The notes: a model not told the origin generated them from the sequence alone. A stretch of 64,000 bases of DNA from Parvularcula bermudensis HTCC2503 (GCF_000152825.2 NC_014414.1:2170001-2234000), one strand, 5' to 3'. Counted from the stretch's first letter, positions 9,256 through 21,150 are shown. Translations and numbers: made by a program.

Positions 9256-11316
9256 CTATCTTCTTAGGCTGAGTTGCAAAGAGAGGCGCCGTTCATTTTC
9301 GGACCAAAGGGTCGGATAAAGAAGATCGACGGTTTCCAGTCTCGAAGGGTCGAGAAGGTTCTCGCCAAGGATCGTCAGAGAAACCTGAGGCGTAAGGGCA
9401 TGGGAGAGACGCAGATCAAGATCTGTGTAGTCCTCGGCAACCAGGCCACCGGTAGTCTCTCCGACCCAGCGAACCCATACGGAACCGTTGGTTTTCTCCG
9501 TAAACGAAAGATCTGTCTTAATCCCAATTTGAGCTTCTGGCCCTGCCCCCTGATTGTATTCTATCGAGCCGCTGCCCAACACCAAGGGGTCATAAGATTC
9601 GCTCCGTGAGAGATAGTTCCCGATCAAATTAACGGTCGCGCGGTCACTGGCCGTCCATTCTGCATGGAGTTCAACCCCTTTTGTCGTTTCGTCCCCGCCG
9701 GAGATGATATTGGTCGCGTTTAATGCCCGAACTGGAACCGGGCTCCCGCCCGGGCCGATGGGCGCGAAGACGAATGAAAATTCGCTCGTTTGGAACCCCA
9801 TCAAATCGGAGTATTCATTCCAAAACCCCGTAACATCGATGGTCAGTCGATCGGTCACCTGACGGCGATAACCGAGTTCTATAGCGATTAATTCCTCAGC
9901 GGAAAGATCACCGCCGCCTGTCAGGGTAGAATCCACGGGCACGGGAATCGCCGGCGGGTTCGCCGCCGTCGTAAAGGAGTTCTCGATTCCCCGTTCAAAT
10001 ATGCCCGGTGTTCGGATCGCGCGAGACAGGGCCGCCCAATAGCTCGACCTATCGGTCGTATAGATAGAGCGGACGCTCGGCTGAACTTCCCAGCCGGTAA
10101 ACTCGTTATGCTCGACCTTCGTTCCGAAGGAGACCCGCAATTTGCGATCGAACCCGAATACATCCCCCTGGATGAAGCCCGCATAAAGGGACCGGTTATT
10201 CGATGGCCCCTCGCTGACAACGCCGACAACCTGCGGATTGCTGTCAATATCATCGTTAATCTGACGATAGCTCATGCCCCAGATCGTCTCCCACCGGGCG
10301 TTCCAGGTAATGGAATGTGAAAAATCGAGATCGAAGGTGCGTGACTTCACAATCAAATTCGTCGCGTCTCTTTCAAGATCGGCGAAATACGACTGAAGGG
10401 TGATTTGGCCACCGCTCTCCGTCTTTCGACTCCACCTCGACAAGAAGTTGAACTCACGGTGTTCGGAATCGCTGATAGTCTCAATTTCACCAGGCGGCGC
10501 AATCAACGGATTATTGTACGTCGAGGACTGATCATACTCGGCAAAGACTCCATCGCCTTGGAGAGTAAACGAGTCCTCTTCGTTGGGTTCCCAATCGACG
10601 CGAAAGCCTAATTGTCCGCGAAGGGCGGCCTCGTTCACCGGTTCCTCCACGATGGAGGCAATCAACGGCGCCGATTTTTGTACGGTGGCCCACATCCTGG
10701 CGGCGGCATTTTCACTCAGACGCATGCCCTGACGCACATAGAGGCGCCCGAAATCCTCACCCGACTCGGTCAACCCGCCGCTCAACGTTGTGCTTTGCAA
10801 GAGGGTATCGACCGAATGTTTGCTGACAATATTGATCACGCCGTTGACGGCGTTGGCGCCGTAGAGCGTGGAACCCGGCCCCCTAATAACCTCGATCCGT
10901 TCGATATCTTCCACCGGCAATAATTGCGCGTCCCAAAAGACCCCGGACAGTGTCGGCTGATAAACCGCCCGACCGTCCACAAGGACGAGAAGTTTGTTTG
11001 CGTACCGCCAATTATACCCACGGATCGAAATCGCATAGGTTGAATCGTCGATCATCGCGACCTCAACCCCAGGGACGAGCCGCAGCACCTCAGGAATGGT
11101 CGTGGCCCCGCTTGTCCGGATGTCGTTTTCGGAAATCACGAAAATCGCAGCGGCGGTTCGGCTCACCGATTGGGGCTTCTTCGCCACCGAGGTCACCTCG
11201 ACGGCCATCAGTTCATCGAGCGACATCTCCGATAGGTCATCATCGGCCGCATGGGCGGCCGAAACCGTAAACGCGGTCGACAATAAGAGGCTACGAAGGA
11301 AGGTTAGGTGCACCAC
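9256..11316 (-). CDS. TonB-dependent outer-membrane receptor
   Basis: 686 residues. A signal peptide (cut near SAAHA) precedes LSEMSLDELMAVEVTSVAKK, an N-terminal segment typical of receptors in the siderophore/colicin-I group. The plug domain shows IRGYNWRYANKLLVLVDGRAVY and IERIEVIRGPGSTLYGANAVNGVINI; a beta-barrel follows to the C-terminus (LSLQLSLRR). The substrate is unknown. The start is a GTG with only a weak ribosome binding site, so it is the least certain part. The upstream 449 bp contain several inverted repeats, listed separately. Confidence 0.9.
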   Translation of the reverse strand: MVHLTFLRSLLLSTAFTVSAAHAADDDLSEMSLDELMAVEVTSVAKKPQSVSRTAAAIFVISENDIRTSGATTIPEVLRLVPGVEVAMIDDSTYAISIRGYNWRYANKLLVLVDGRAVYQPTLSGVFWDAQLLPVEDIERIEVIRGPGSTLYGANAVNGVINIVSKHSVDTLLQSTTLSGGLTESGEDFGRLYVRQGMRLSENAAARMWATVQKSAPLIASIVEEPVNEAALRGQLGFRVDWEPNEEDSFTLQGDGVFAEYDQSSTYNNPLIAPPGEIETISDSEHREFNFLSRWSRKTESGGQITLQSYFADLERDATNLIVKSRTFDLDFSHSITWNARWETIWGMSYRQINDDIDSNPQVVGVVSEGPSNNRSLYAGFIQGDVFGFDRKLRVSFGTKVEHNEFTGWEVQPSVRSIYTTDRSSYWAALSRAIRTPGIFERGIENSFTTAANPPAIPVPVDSTLTGGGDLSAEELIAIELGYRRQVTDRLTIDVTGFWNEYSDLMGFQTSEFSFVFAPIGPGGSPVPVRALNATNIISGGDETTKGVELHAEWTASDRATVNLIGNYLSRSESYDPLVLGSGSIEYNQGAGPEAQIGIKTDLSFTEKTNGSVWVRWVGETTGGLVAEDYTDLDLRLSHALTPQVSLTILGENLLDPSRLETVDLLYPTLWSENERRLSLQLSLRR

Positions 11317-11357
11317 TTCGGGTCACTCGCATTTTAGCTAATCGTTTTCGGGTTATG

Positions 11358-11379
11358 CCGCGTTGAGCTTAATACGCGG
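11358..11379 (-). promoter_or_regulatory. inverted repeat upstream of TonB receptor
   Basis: CCGCGT and ACGCGG form a perfect 6-bp inverted repeat with a 10-bp spacer, about 42 bp before the receptor start. The position fits an operator or a leader hairpin. It does not resemble a Fur box. Confidence 0.35.
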
Positions 11380-11629
11380 TGAAAGCCGACCAGATGTGAG
11401 CGGCCCGCCGTCGTTCCCGATACTAAGGCCCCAGGTCCGTTGCCTCACGCTAACGGCGAAAGGACATTGGCCCCAATGCGATGGGGGCGAGCAACCGACC
11501 TGTCGCTGGTTGGGGCCGCTACCTAGTTCGCGGAATATCCCCTCGCGTCCAATGAGGACAACGGCCGCAAGCCGGCATCGTTAGTCTATCCATGGCGAGA
11601 AGAGGGAGAGAAGGGGGAGAGGTGTTTCT

Positions 11630-11689
11630 TTCTTGTTTTGCCGCTTATCACTTTTGCCCCCTATCATTTTTGTCCCATGTCTTTGCCGT
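11630..11689 (+). repeat. degenerate 15-16 bp pyrimidine-rich tandem repeat
   Basis: About four units of the form TATCACTTTTGCCCCC / TATCATTTTTGTCCCA run up to 76 bp before the alcohol dehydrogenase start. They share period and composition with arrays at 12946, 16506 and 31344. Confidence 0.5.
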
Positions 11690-11765
11690 TAGGGGACACC
11701 CTGCCAAGTCTCGCAAGAGATGGCGCCGCTGATGTCTGGGCCCCGGCCAGAGAAAAGGATCGACG

Positions 11766-12899
11766 ATGAAGGTTTTTGGATACGGAACCGAAGCAGCGGA
11801 CAAGGACCTCGTTTCGGTCGTCTTTGAGCGCAAGGACCCGCGGGCGGGAGAAATTGCCTTCAAAGTGACCTATTGCGGTGTGTGTCACTCGGATCTTCAC
11901 CAGGTCAGAAACGACTGGAGGAACACAACCTATCCCTGTGTCCCGGGCCATGAAGTGGTGGGTGAGGTCACAGCTGTCGGTGACGGTGTCACCCGGTTCG
12001 CCGTCGGCGACGTCATCGGCGTTGGCTGTATGGTAAATAGCTGCCTTGACTGCGAAAAATGCGACGCCGGGGTCGAGAATTACTGCCAGGGACCGAAGGG
12101 CTTCACCGCGACCTATAACGGTCCTGCCAAGGCGCGAGGGGAGAATACCTATGGCGGCTATACCAGCCATTTTGTGGTTCGTGAGGAATTCGCCATCACC
12201 GTGCCCAACGGCTATGACCCCCGTTATGTCGGCCCGGTCCTCTGCGCAGGGATCACCGTCTATTCGCCGATGAAACATTGGGGGCTTGAGGCAGGAAAGA
12301 CCCTAGGTGTGGTCGGTGTCGGCGGCCTCGGCCATATGGCGATCAAACTGGGCAAGGCGCTCGGCGCCAGGGTCGTGGCCCTCACCCGCAGCGAAGGCAA
12401 AACGGATGAGATCCTGAAAATGGGCGCCGACGAGGTCGTGATCTCATCGGATAAAGAACAAATGAAGTCGGCCCGCCAAAGCCTTGACCTGATGATCAAC
12501 ACCATCCCCGTACCCCATGACATCAATCCCTATGTCGGCCTGATGAAGAGTGACTCGACCATTGTCATCGTCGGCAATTTGACAAATTTCGAAAACGTCG
12601 TTCCCGGGCCCCTCGTCTTCAATCGCATCGGCATTGCCGGCTCACTGATCGGCGGGATCAAGGAGACCCAAGAGGTGCTCGACCTGTGTGCAGAACACGA
12701 TATTACGCCGTCGATCAAAATGGTGAAGATGCAGGACATCAACGATGTTTTGTCGACCCTTGAGGAAGGGAATGACGGCGATTTCCGCCATGTGATCGAC
12801 ATGCAATCCCTCCATGAGGCGACCGATCACCTTGAGCGTACGGCCGCGACGATCCCCGACCCCTATCGCGGTGATGTGGTGAACCGGAGGGCGAGCTGA
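11766..12899 (+). CDS. zinc-dependent alcohol dehydrogenase (cinnamyl-alcohol/YahK type)
   Basis: NAD(P)-dependent medium-chain dehydrogenase that interconverts alcohols and aldehydes. 377 residues. Catalytic zinc ligands are Cys37 or Cys40 in CGVCHSDLH and the His in PGHEVVGEV. The structural zinc site is the four-Cys CLDCEKCDAGVENYC. The cofactor loop is VGVGGLGHMAIKLGKALGA. The pattern GFTATYNG and the overall spacing match the CAD subgroup, which usually prefers NADP. The C-terminus extends some 25 residues beyond typical members. The start is ATG after AAAGGATCGACG. Confidence 0.93.
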   Translation: MKVFGYGTEAADKDLVSVVFERKDPRAGEIAFKVTYCGVCHSDLHQVRNDWRNTTYPCVPGHEVVGEVTAVGDGVTRFAVGDVIGVGCMVNSCLDCEKCDAGVENYCQGPKGFTATYNGPAKARGENTYGGYTSHFVVREEFAITVPNGYDPRYVGPVLCAGITVYSPMKHWGLEAGKTLGVVGVGGLGHMAIKLGKALGARVVALTRSEGKTDEILKMGADEVVISSDKEQMKSARQSLDLMINTIPVPHDINPYVGLMKSDSTIVIVGNLTNFENVVPGPLVFNRIGIAGSLIGGIKETQEVLDLCAEHDITPSIKMVKMQDINDVLSTLEEGNDGDFRHVIDMQSLHEATDHLERTAATIPDPYRGDVVNRRAS

Positions 12900-12945
12900 C
12901 GCGGGCCTCGTCCGGCTGCCTGCTCGGTACGGGCGCGAGCCATCG

Positions 12946-13016
12946 AGACCACAAGGGGGGCAGACCACGGGGGCCAGACCAGGGGGCCAGATAGCGGGGG
13001 GCCAGATAGCGGGGGG
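12946..13016. repeat. degenerate 13-16 bp tandem repeat
   Basis: Five units beginning AGACCA or AGATAG, each followed by a G-run and GGCC, lie between the alcohol dehydrogenase stop and tRNA-Gly. The pyrimidine strand reads TATCTGGCCCCCCGC, resembling units of the other arrays in the window. A proline-rich frame on the minus strand is a by-product. Confidence 0.7.
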
Positions 13017-13118
13017 AGGCGTCCTTTGCCCGAAACCTGGACCAGCCCACAAAACCGGGGCTGTCGACAAAACAGGGCTTGCATCGCGCGCAATTTCGTC
13101 GCTTTTTGGGTCCCTCCT

Positions 13119-13192
13119 GCGGGTATAGCACAATGGTAGTGCAGCAGCCTTCCAAGCTGAGGATGCCGGTTCGATCCCGGCTACCCGCTCCA
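13119..13192 (+). tRNA. tRNA-Gly (UCC anticodon)
   Basis: A 74-nt cloverleaf: acceptor GCGGGTA/TACCCGC, D-arm AATGGTAGT, anticodon loop CTTCCAA, T-arm CCGGTTCGATCCCGG, discriminator T and encoded CCA. It closely resembles known bacterial tRNA-Gly(UCC). Confidence 0.97.
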
Positions 13193-13330
13193 GTCGTTCG
13201 CCTTGTCTGACGCGAAGGGGTGCTGACACGGCGCTTTGCGGCGAAATCAGCTCACGCCGTCTCCACCACCTTGCGGCCCGTCGCGCCCACCCCCAAAAGC
13301 GGGGAGACCTATTCTGCCGAAGGAGACCCC

Positions 13331-14278
13331 ATGGCCCTGCCTGATATCCTTGCCGACCGACTGCAATTGCCGGTGATTGGATCGCCGCTGTTCATCATTT
13401 CCAATCCCGATCTCGCCATCGCCCAATGCAAGGCGGGCATTGTCGGGGCGTTTCCCTCCCTCAATGCGCGTCCTTCGGGAACGCTTGAGGAATGGCTAAA
13501 GCGGATGAACGCCGAAGTGACCGAGGCGGATGCCCCTTACGCGGTCAACTTGATCGTCCACCGGTCGAATAACCGCCTCGAAGAAGACTTGGACCTTGTC
13601 GTCAAATATAAGGTCCCCATTGTGATCACCTCCCTCGGGGCTCGGCCGGAGGTCAACGAAGCGGTTCACAGCTATGGCGGGATTGTGTTTCACGACGTCA
13701 TCAATACGACCTTTGCGAAAAAGGCGATTGAAAAGGGCGCGGACGGATTGATCGCTGTCGCCGCGGGGGCGGGCGGTCACGCCGGCACCGTCTCGCCCTT
13801 TGCCCTGGTCCAGGAGATCAGAACCTTTTTCGATGGCCCGCTTGCCCTGTCGGGCTCCATTGCGACGGGCAGCTCCATCCTTGCTGCGCTCGCGATGGGG
13901 GCGGATCTTGCCTATATCGGATCGGCCTTTATCGCGACCGAGGAAGCCAACGCCGTCGCCGCCTATAAGCAAATGATCGCCGACAGCACTGCCGATGATA
14001 TTGTTTATTCAAACCTGTTTACCGGCGTACACGGCAATTACCTGAAGCCAAGCATTCGCGCGGCGGGGATGGATCCGGACGATCTGCCCGGGGCCGATCC
14101 CTCGAAAATGGATTTCGGGACCGGTGGCGACGAGGGCGGCTCCGATGCCAAGGCGTGGAAGGACATCTGGGGGGCAGGCCAGGGCATTGGGGCGATCGAT
14201 AGTGTTCAACCCGCCGCGGCCTTTATCGACCGCCTCAAGCGCCAATATGCCGATGCCCGCATCCGGCTCAGCACCTGA
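13331..14278 (+). CDS. nitronate monooxygenase-like FMN flavoprotein
   Basis: 315 residues with the 2-nitropropane dioxygenase/NMO TIM-barrel. It oxidises alkyl nitronates in characterised relatives; many family members have other or unknown roles. Visible marks are the N-terminal PVIGSPLFIISNPDLAIAQCKAGIVGAFP, the AVNLIVH strand, the AAGAGGHAG flavin loop and ALSGSIATG ... MGADLAYIGSAFIATEEA. The start at ATG 13331 is chosen because GGAG lies 5 nt before it and MALPDILADRL aligns with family N-termini; an upstream in-frame GTG-type extension from 13220 is rejected. It lies between tRNA-Gly and glcB. Confidence 0.9.
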   Translation: MALPDILADRLQLPVIGSPLFIISNPDLAIAQCKAGIVGAFPSLNARPSGTLEEWLKRMNAEVTEADAPYAVNLIVHRSNNRLEEDLDLVVKYKVPIVITSLGARPEVNEAVHSYGGIVFHDVINTTFAKKAIEKGADGLIAVAAGAGGHAGTVSPFALVQEIRTFFDGPLALSGSIATGSSILAALAMGADLAYIGSAFIATEEANAVAAYKQMIADSTADDIVYSNLFTGVHGNYLKPSIRAAGMDPDDLPGADPSKMDFGTGGDEGGSDAKAWKDIWGAGQGIGAIDSVQPAAAFIDRLKRQYADARIRLST

Positions 14279-14369
14279 GGAGGGACGGCAAGCGGTTTGA
14301 CGGCGGGACGGCTCGCCCCTACCCCTGCCGCGATATATATCACGCATTCTTAGTAAGACGGAGCATCTC

Positions 14370-16511
14370 ATGGCTGATAACCGGGTCGAACGGTCGGGCC
14401 TGTCGATTGAAGCGGGTCTCGCCGATTTTATCGAAAACGAAGTGTTGGCGCCGATGGGTCGCGATCAGGCGGCCTTTTGGGAGGGCGCGGCGAAGATCAT
14501 CGCTGATTTCACGCCGAAAAATCGGGCATTGCTGGCAAAGCGCGCCGAACTCCAGGCTAAAATCGACGACTATCACCGGGAGACCAAGGCCCCGGTCGAC
14601 CAAGCGAGCTATCAGGCGTTTCTCCGCGACATTGGCTATCTGGTCGACGACCCCGCCCCGTTTTCCGTTGATACTGAGAATGTTGATCCTGAACTTGCCA
14701 CCCTGGCCGGCCCGCAGCTTGTCGTTCCCGTCCTGAACGCCCGGTATGCGCTCAACGCCGCCAATGCGCGGTGGGGCAGCCTCTATGACGCGTTTTACGG
14801 CACCGATGCGATCCCGTTCACGGGGTCGGAGCAAAAGGGATATGATCCCGAGCGGGGGAGCCGGGTCATCGCCCAGGCGAAGGCGTTTCTCGACAAAGCC
14901 GCCCCGCTTAATGACGGTATTCACAGCGAAGTGAAACGCTACTGCATTGAGGAGGGGAAACTTATCCCCACCCTGAGGGATCCCGGCCAGTTTGTCGGCT
15001 ATACCGGCGAGCCCGAGGCGCCCCAGACCCTTCTCCTCCGCCACCATGGTTTGCATATTGAGATCCGGATCGATGCGGATCATCCGATCGGCAAAACCGA
15101 CCCGGCGCATGTCGCGGATATCCATCTTGAATCGGCGCTCTCTTCGATCGTCGACCTCGAAGACTCCGTCGCGGCCGTCGATGGTGAGGATAAGACCCTT
15201 GCCTATCGGAACTGGCTGGGATTGATGCGCGGCGATCTCAAGGAGACCTTCGAGAAGGGGGGAGAAACCCGCACACGCGAACTGCAGGCGGACCGCGCCT
15301 ACACCGCCGCTTCGGGGGAGGGAGAGGTGACCGTCAAGGGTCGTTCACTCCTCCTTGTACGGAATGTTGGACACTTGATGACCAATCCCGCCGTGCAGCT
15401 GGCTGACGGGACCGATGTCCCTGAGGGCATTCTCGACGCTATCGTGACGAGCCTGTGCTCGATCGTCGATGTCGAAGGAAAGGGCCGTTTCCGCAATTCC
15501 GAAAAGGGCTCGGTCTATATCGTCAAACCGAAGATGCACGGGCCCGAGGAATGTGCGTTCACGAACGAGCTGTTTGATGCCGTCGAGGATCTTCACCAAT
15601 TGCCCCGACACACGTTGAAGGTCGGTGTGATGGACGAGGAACGTCGGACATCCGCGAACCTCGCCGCCTGTATCGAAGCTGTTCGTCATCGGATCGTCTT
15701 TATCAATACCGGGTTCCTCGATCGGACCGGGGACGAAATGCACACCTCCATGGAGGCCGGTCCGATGATTCGTAAGGCGGAGATGAAAGGCTCGTCCTGG
15801 ATTGATGCGTATGAGAAGCGCAATGTCGCGATCGGCCTTGCCTGTGGCCTGTCGGGCAAAGCCCAGATCGGCAAAGGCATGTGGGCGGCGCCGGATCGCA
15901 TGGCAGACATGCTCGAGCAAAAGATCGGCCACCCGAAGACCGGCGCCAATTGCGCCTGGGTTCCAAGTCCCACGGCGGCGACGCTCCACGCGCTCCACTA
16001 TCACGAGGTGGATGTCTTTGCCCGTCAGGACGAGGTGAAGGCCGCCGGGATCCCCTCCCTTGACGATCTTCTGACAATTCCCGTGGCGCGGGAGACGAAT
16101 TGGCCTGAGGAGGCGCTGCGCAACGAGATCGAAAACAACGTCCAGGGGATCCTTGGCTATGTTGTGCGCTGGATCGACCAAGGGGTTGGCTGTTCGAAGG
16201 TCCCCGACATCAACGATATCGGCCTGATGGAAGATCGAGCCACTTTGCGTATTTCCTCACAGCATGTGGCAAACTGGCTTCACCACGGCATCGTCTCGGC
16301 GGATATGGTCACCGCAGCGTTCGAGAAGATGGCGGAAAAGGTCGACGCGCAGAATGCCGGCGACCCGGCCTATGAACCGATGGCCCCGAATTTCGATGCG
16401 TCGATTGCGTATCAAGCGGCCAAGGCCCTGGTCTTTGAGGGGCGGGTCCAGCCGAGCGGCTATACCGAACCGCTGCTTCACCAATATCGGCTGAAGAAGA
16501 AATCTCAGTAA
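14370..16511 (+). CDS. glcB: malate synthase G
   Basis: Condenses glyoxylate with acetyl-CoA to malate, allowing growth on acetate or glycolate. 713 residues, close to the roughly 720 of the G isoform. Conserved segments include [55 protein letters not shown] (with the catalytic Arg region), HTSMEAGPM and the C-terminal [29 protein letters not shown] is 6 nt before ATG. Isocitrate lyase is not in the window. The stop codon lies inside a 15-bp tandem array. Confidence 0.97.
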   Translation: MADNRVERSGLSIEAGLADFIENEVLAPMGRDQAAFWEGAAKIIADFTPKNRALLAKRAELQAKIDDYHRETKAPVDQASYQAFLRDIGYLVDDPAPFSVDTENVDPELATLAGPQLVVPVLNARYALNAANARWGSLYDAFYGTDAIPFTGSEQKGYDPERGSRVIAQAKAFLDKAAPLNDGIHSEVKRYCIEEGKLIPTLRDPGQFVGYTGEPEAPQTLLLRHHGLHIEIRIDADHPIGKTDPAHVADIHLESALSSIVDLEDSVAAVDGEDKTLAYRNWLGLMRGDLKETFEKGGETRTRELQADRAYTAASGEGEVTVKGRSLLLVRNVGHLMTNPAVQLADGTDVPEGILDAIVTSLCSIVDVEGKGRFRNSEKGSVYIVKPKMHGPEECAFTNELFDAVEDLHQLPRHTLKVGVMDEERRTSANLAACIEAVRHRIVFINTGFLDRTGDEMHTSMEAGPMIRKAEMKGSSWIDAYEKRNVAIGLACGLSGKAQIGKGMWAAPDRMADMLEQKIGHPKTGANCAWVPSPTAATLHALHYHEVDVFARQDEVKAAGIPSLDDLLTIPVARETNWPEEALRNEIENNVQGILGYVVRWIDQGVGCSKVPDINDIGLMEDRATLRISSQHVANWLHHGIVSADMVTAAFEKMAEKVDAQNAGDPAYEPMAPNFDASIAYQAAKALVFEGRVQPSGYTEPLLHQYRLKKKSQ

Positions 16512-16550
16512 AAGACGGGCCGGTAAAAAACGGGCCAGTAAAAGACGGAG
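16506..16550. repeat. 3 x 15-bp tandem repeat over the glcB stop codon
   Basis: Units CAGTAAAAGACGGGC, CGGTAAAAAACGGGC and CAGTAAAAGACGGAG are consecutive. The glcB stop codon (16509-16511) is inside the first unit. Confidence 0.85.
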
Positions 16551-16685
16551 AGGGGGAGGAGGTTTGTTTCGACAACTGTCGACAGACCCCCTGCCTCCTC
16601 CATCGTCTCCCGTGAACGAAAGCTCAGCGATGTCGCGCAAGTCGATGTCACCTGCCGCGATGTCACCAGCCCCGGGGAAAGGGGG

Positions 16686-17147
16686 TTAGGGACTGGGCAG
16701 CGGCCCTTTTTTCGCAACCTGGCGAAGGGTAAAGCTCGACTCGATTGAGGCGATGTTTTCGGTCCTGAGAAGTCCCTCAGACAGAAACTGCTCATAAGCG
16801 CTGAGGCTCGGTAGAACGACCTTGATGAAATAGTCGTATTTTCCGGTGACCAGGACGCATTCCATCACTTCGGGCCGCTCGGCGATACTTTTCTCAAAGG
16901 CCCGCAATGAGGCGTCGTCTTCCTTATCGAGCTTGACCAAAATGATCACCGAGACCGGCAGACCCAGGACTTCGAGATCGAGGTCCGACCGATAGCCGGT
17001 GATCACTTTCTCTTTCTCTAGCCGTCGCAGTCGTCGCAGACAGGGGGTCGGTGACAGGCCGACTTTCTCCGCCAGCTCCGCATTCGTGATTCGCGCATTT
17101 TCCTGAAGATGGGAAAGGATACGTCTATCGATCTGATCGAGTTTCAA
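16686..17147 (-). CDS. Lrp/AsnC family transcriptional regulator
   Basis: 153 residues. An N-terminal helix-turn-helix (DQIDRRILSHLQENARITNAELAEKVGLSPTPCLRRLRRLE, residues 3-45) precedes the RAM ligand-binding domain (VMECVLVTGKYDYFIKV, about 95-110, typical of leucine/asparagine sensors). Such proteins regulate amino acid metabolism as dimers to octamers. It is divergent from the Ppx/GppA gene, and the 166-bp spacer includes an AT-rich ATTATGCATTATTG element that could be an autoregulatory site. The target set is unknown. Confidence 0.93.
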   Translation of the reverse strand: MKLDQIDRRILSHLQENARITNAELAEKVGLSPTPCLRRLRRLEKEKVITGYRSDLDLEVLGLPVSVIILVKLDKEDDASLRAFEKSIAERPEVMECVLVTGKYDYFIKVVLPSLSAYEQFLSEGLLRTENIASIESSFTLRQVAKKGPLPSP

Positions 17148-17313
17148 ACCGGCCCTCGGGCGTTATTATGCATTATTGTTGTGTCCGTATTTCACAGGGA
17201 CGGCAACGCGAAAAGGTGTTTTTCGGCTAAATGACCTTTCTTTCTGAGCAGGGGAGGCTCTTAATCGGCGATTTCCTGCATATCAGGGGTCGTTGAACGG
17301 GGATTGAGGGTCA

Positions 17314-18255
17314 ATGCGGGTCGCCACACTTGATTTGGGCACCAATAATTGCCGCCTTGCCATCGCTGAGGGGTCGCCCCACGCGCCGGTCATACTCGAA
17401 CAGTTCTCGCAAATAACACGCTTGGGGGAGAGCCTTGTCCCTGACGGCCCGCTGTCTCCTCACGCAAAGGCGCGAACGCGGGCTGCTTTGTTGGAATGCG
17501 CGGCAATCGTCGAAAAATGGAAGGTCGTGCAGGCCCGGTGCGTTGCCACCGCCGCCTGTCGGATTTCAGCGGATGGCCTTGAATTCATCCGGGATATGCG
17601 CGCCGAGACGGGGTTGCCCCTCGAAATCATTACCGCAGAAGAAGAAGCGCGGCTGGCGGCGGCGGGGGCCGTGGACTTGCTGGGCGAGGACGCTGAGGGG
17701 GGGATGATCGTCGATATCGGTGGCGGGTCGACCGAACTTGTCTTTGTCGACCCCCATGCCCCCCTCGCCATGACCTATTGGACGTCGGTGCCGGTCGGTG
17801 TTGTCAGCCTGGCGGACCAGTTCCCGCATGATGTTTTTGACGGCGAACAGTACGAAACCATGGTTGCGGCCATCACAGAGAAGGTGGCCCCCTTCCTCCA
17901 GCACGCCGATCTTGTGGCCCATGCCCAGCCGGCACAGTGCCATCTGATCGGCATGTCGGGCACAAGCACGGCGCTGGCCAGTGTTCATCTGGGGTTGGCC
18001 CATTACACCCGCGACGCGGTCGACGGCCGCTGGCTGTCTCGCAATGAGGTCACCCGCCTGATCACCAGGCTCAGGTCGCAGGATTTGGCGCAGCGGGCGC
18101 GACATCCCGGAATTGGGAAAGACCGTGCCGATCTCATCGTCCCGGGAGGCGCGATCCTCGATTCGATCTTTCGGTCCTGGCCCGTTCCTCGGATGCGGGT
18201 GGGGGATCGCGGATTACGTGAGGGCATGCTGCGTTTGCTGCTTCACGATCAATAA
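17314..18255 (+). CDS. Ppx/GppA-family phosphatase
   Basis: 313 residues of the exopolyphosphatase/pppGpp phosphatase family, with the actin-like ATPase fold: DLGTNNCRLAIAEG at the N-terminus, TAACRISADG, the catalytic-Glu-bearing ITAEEEARLAAAGAV, DIGGGSTELVFV and GMSGTSTALASVHLGL. It is the short form, lacking the C-terminal HD domain of E. coli Ppx (513 residues). rlmE follows within 40 bp on the same strand, an arrangement I recall as common in alphaproteobacteria. The choice between polyphosphate and pppGpp as substrate is open. Confidence 0.92.
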   Translation: MRVATLDLGTNNCRLAIAEGSPHAPVILEQFSQITRLGESLVPDGPLSPHAKARTRAALLECAAIVEKWKVVQARCVATAACRISADGLEFIRDMRAETGLPLEIITAEEEARLAAAGAVDLLGEDAEGGMIVDIGGGSTELVFVDPHAPLAMTYWTSVPVGVVSLADQFPHDVFDGEQYETMVAAITEKVAPFLQHADLVAHAQPAQCHLIGMSGTSTALASVHLGLAHYTRDAVDGRWLSRNEVTRLITRLRSQDLAQRARHPGIGKDRADLIVPGGAILDSIFRSWPVPRMRVGDRGLREGMLRLLLHDQ

Positions 18256-18290
18256 CCTTGCGGCAGCGTGAATTTCCGCTATTCACCGCC

Positions 18291-19114
18291 ATGGCCGAGC
18301 GTCCTAAAAAACCGTCCAAGTCGCCGAAAAAGCCGTCCGCTGCGTCGCGGGCGCGCGGGAAGGGCGGCCAGCGGCAGACGGCCATGGGGGAGCTACCGCC
18401 AAAGCGGACCCTGTCTAAGGAAACCCGCGCCGAGGCGGACCAACTCGCCGCCAGAGAGCTGACCGAAAAGGTGAAGACGGCCAGGGGCCGCAAGATTTCC
18501 TCAAAGCTCTGGCTCGAACGTCAATTGAACGATCCCTATGTGGCCCGTGCCCGGGCGGAAGGGTTTCGCAGCCGCGCGGCCTATAAACTCCTCGAACTCG
18601 ACGAAAAATTCGGATTGTTGCGCCCCGGCGCGCGGGTCGTCGACCTTGGCGCCGCCCCCGGCGGGTGGTCGCAAGTGGCGGGGCGCGCTGTCCTGCCCGG
18701 CGGGCAGGTGGTCGGCATTGACTATCTCGATATGCCCCCCCTCGATGGGGTCACGCTGCTGAAGGCGGATTTTCTCGACGAAGACACCCCCGGACGTTTG
18801 CGCGCGGTTCTTGGGGGGCCGGCCCATCTTGTTTTATCGGATATGGCGGCCCCCACGACTGGCCACAAATCCACCGATCATTTAAGGATTGTGGCGCTGG
18901 CGGAAGCCGCGCTCGATTTTGCCGAAACAGTGCTGGCACCGGGCGGCGGTTATGTCGCGAAAGTGCTGCAAGGGGGGAGTGAGAAGTCGCTCCTTGACCG
19001 ACTGAAGGCAGATTTCACCGACGTCGCCCACGCCAAACCCAGTGCAAGCCGAGCGGAGTCTGCGGAAATGTACGTCGTCGCGACAGGCTATCGCAGCGCC
19101 AAAGGAAAGCCGTC

Positions 19115-19118
<4 letters not shown>
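18291..19118 (+). CDS. rlmE: 23S rRNA (uridine-2552-2'-O)-methyltransferase RlmE/FtsJ
   Basis: Methylates U2552 in the A-loop of 23S rRNA. 275 residues from ATG 18291; a TTG 33 bp upstream is possible but less likely. A basic Lys/Arg/Pro-rich N-terminal extension (about 60 residues) precedes the FtsJ core: FRSRAAYKLLELDEKF, VVDLGAAPGGWSQVA (SAM motif), LSDMAAPTTGHKSTDH and GGYVAKVLQGGSE. The catalytic K-D-K-E set is consistent with Lys in AAYKLLE, Asp in LSDMA, Lys in VAKVL and Glu in RAESAEMY. The stop overlaps the next start (ATGA). Confidence 0.94.
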
Positions 19119-21117
<1,999 letters not shown>

Positions 21118-21150
21118 GGACCAGGAGCCGCAGCGCACGAGGACGGAATA

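Larger units (their letters stand above)
11317..11765. other. 449-bp intergenic region, rich in inverted repeats
   Basis: It lies between the divergent TonB receptor and alcohol dehydrogenase genes. It contains CCGCGT/ACGCGG with a 10-nt spacer (11358-11379), GGCCCCAA/TTGGGGCC (11469-11517) and a pyrimidine-rich tandem array near 11630-11689. I looked for cobalamin and c-di-GMP riboswitch signatures on both strands and saw none. I support no protein here. Confidence 0.5.

Noticed and set aside
11317-11765. Cobalamin or c-di-GMP riboswitch upstream of the TonB receptor
   Set aside because: I searched by eye for the conserved B12-box and GEMM core on both strands and found neither; an Rfam search would settle it.
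12946-13016. CRISPR array
   Set aside because: Units are 13-16 bp, directly adjacent, without spacers of constant length.
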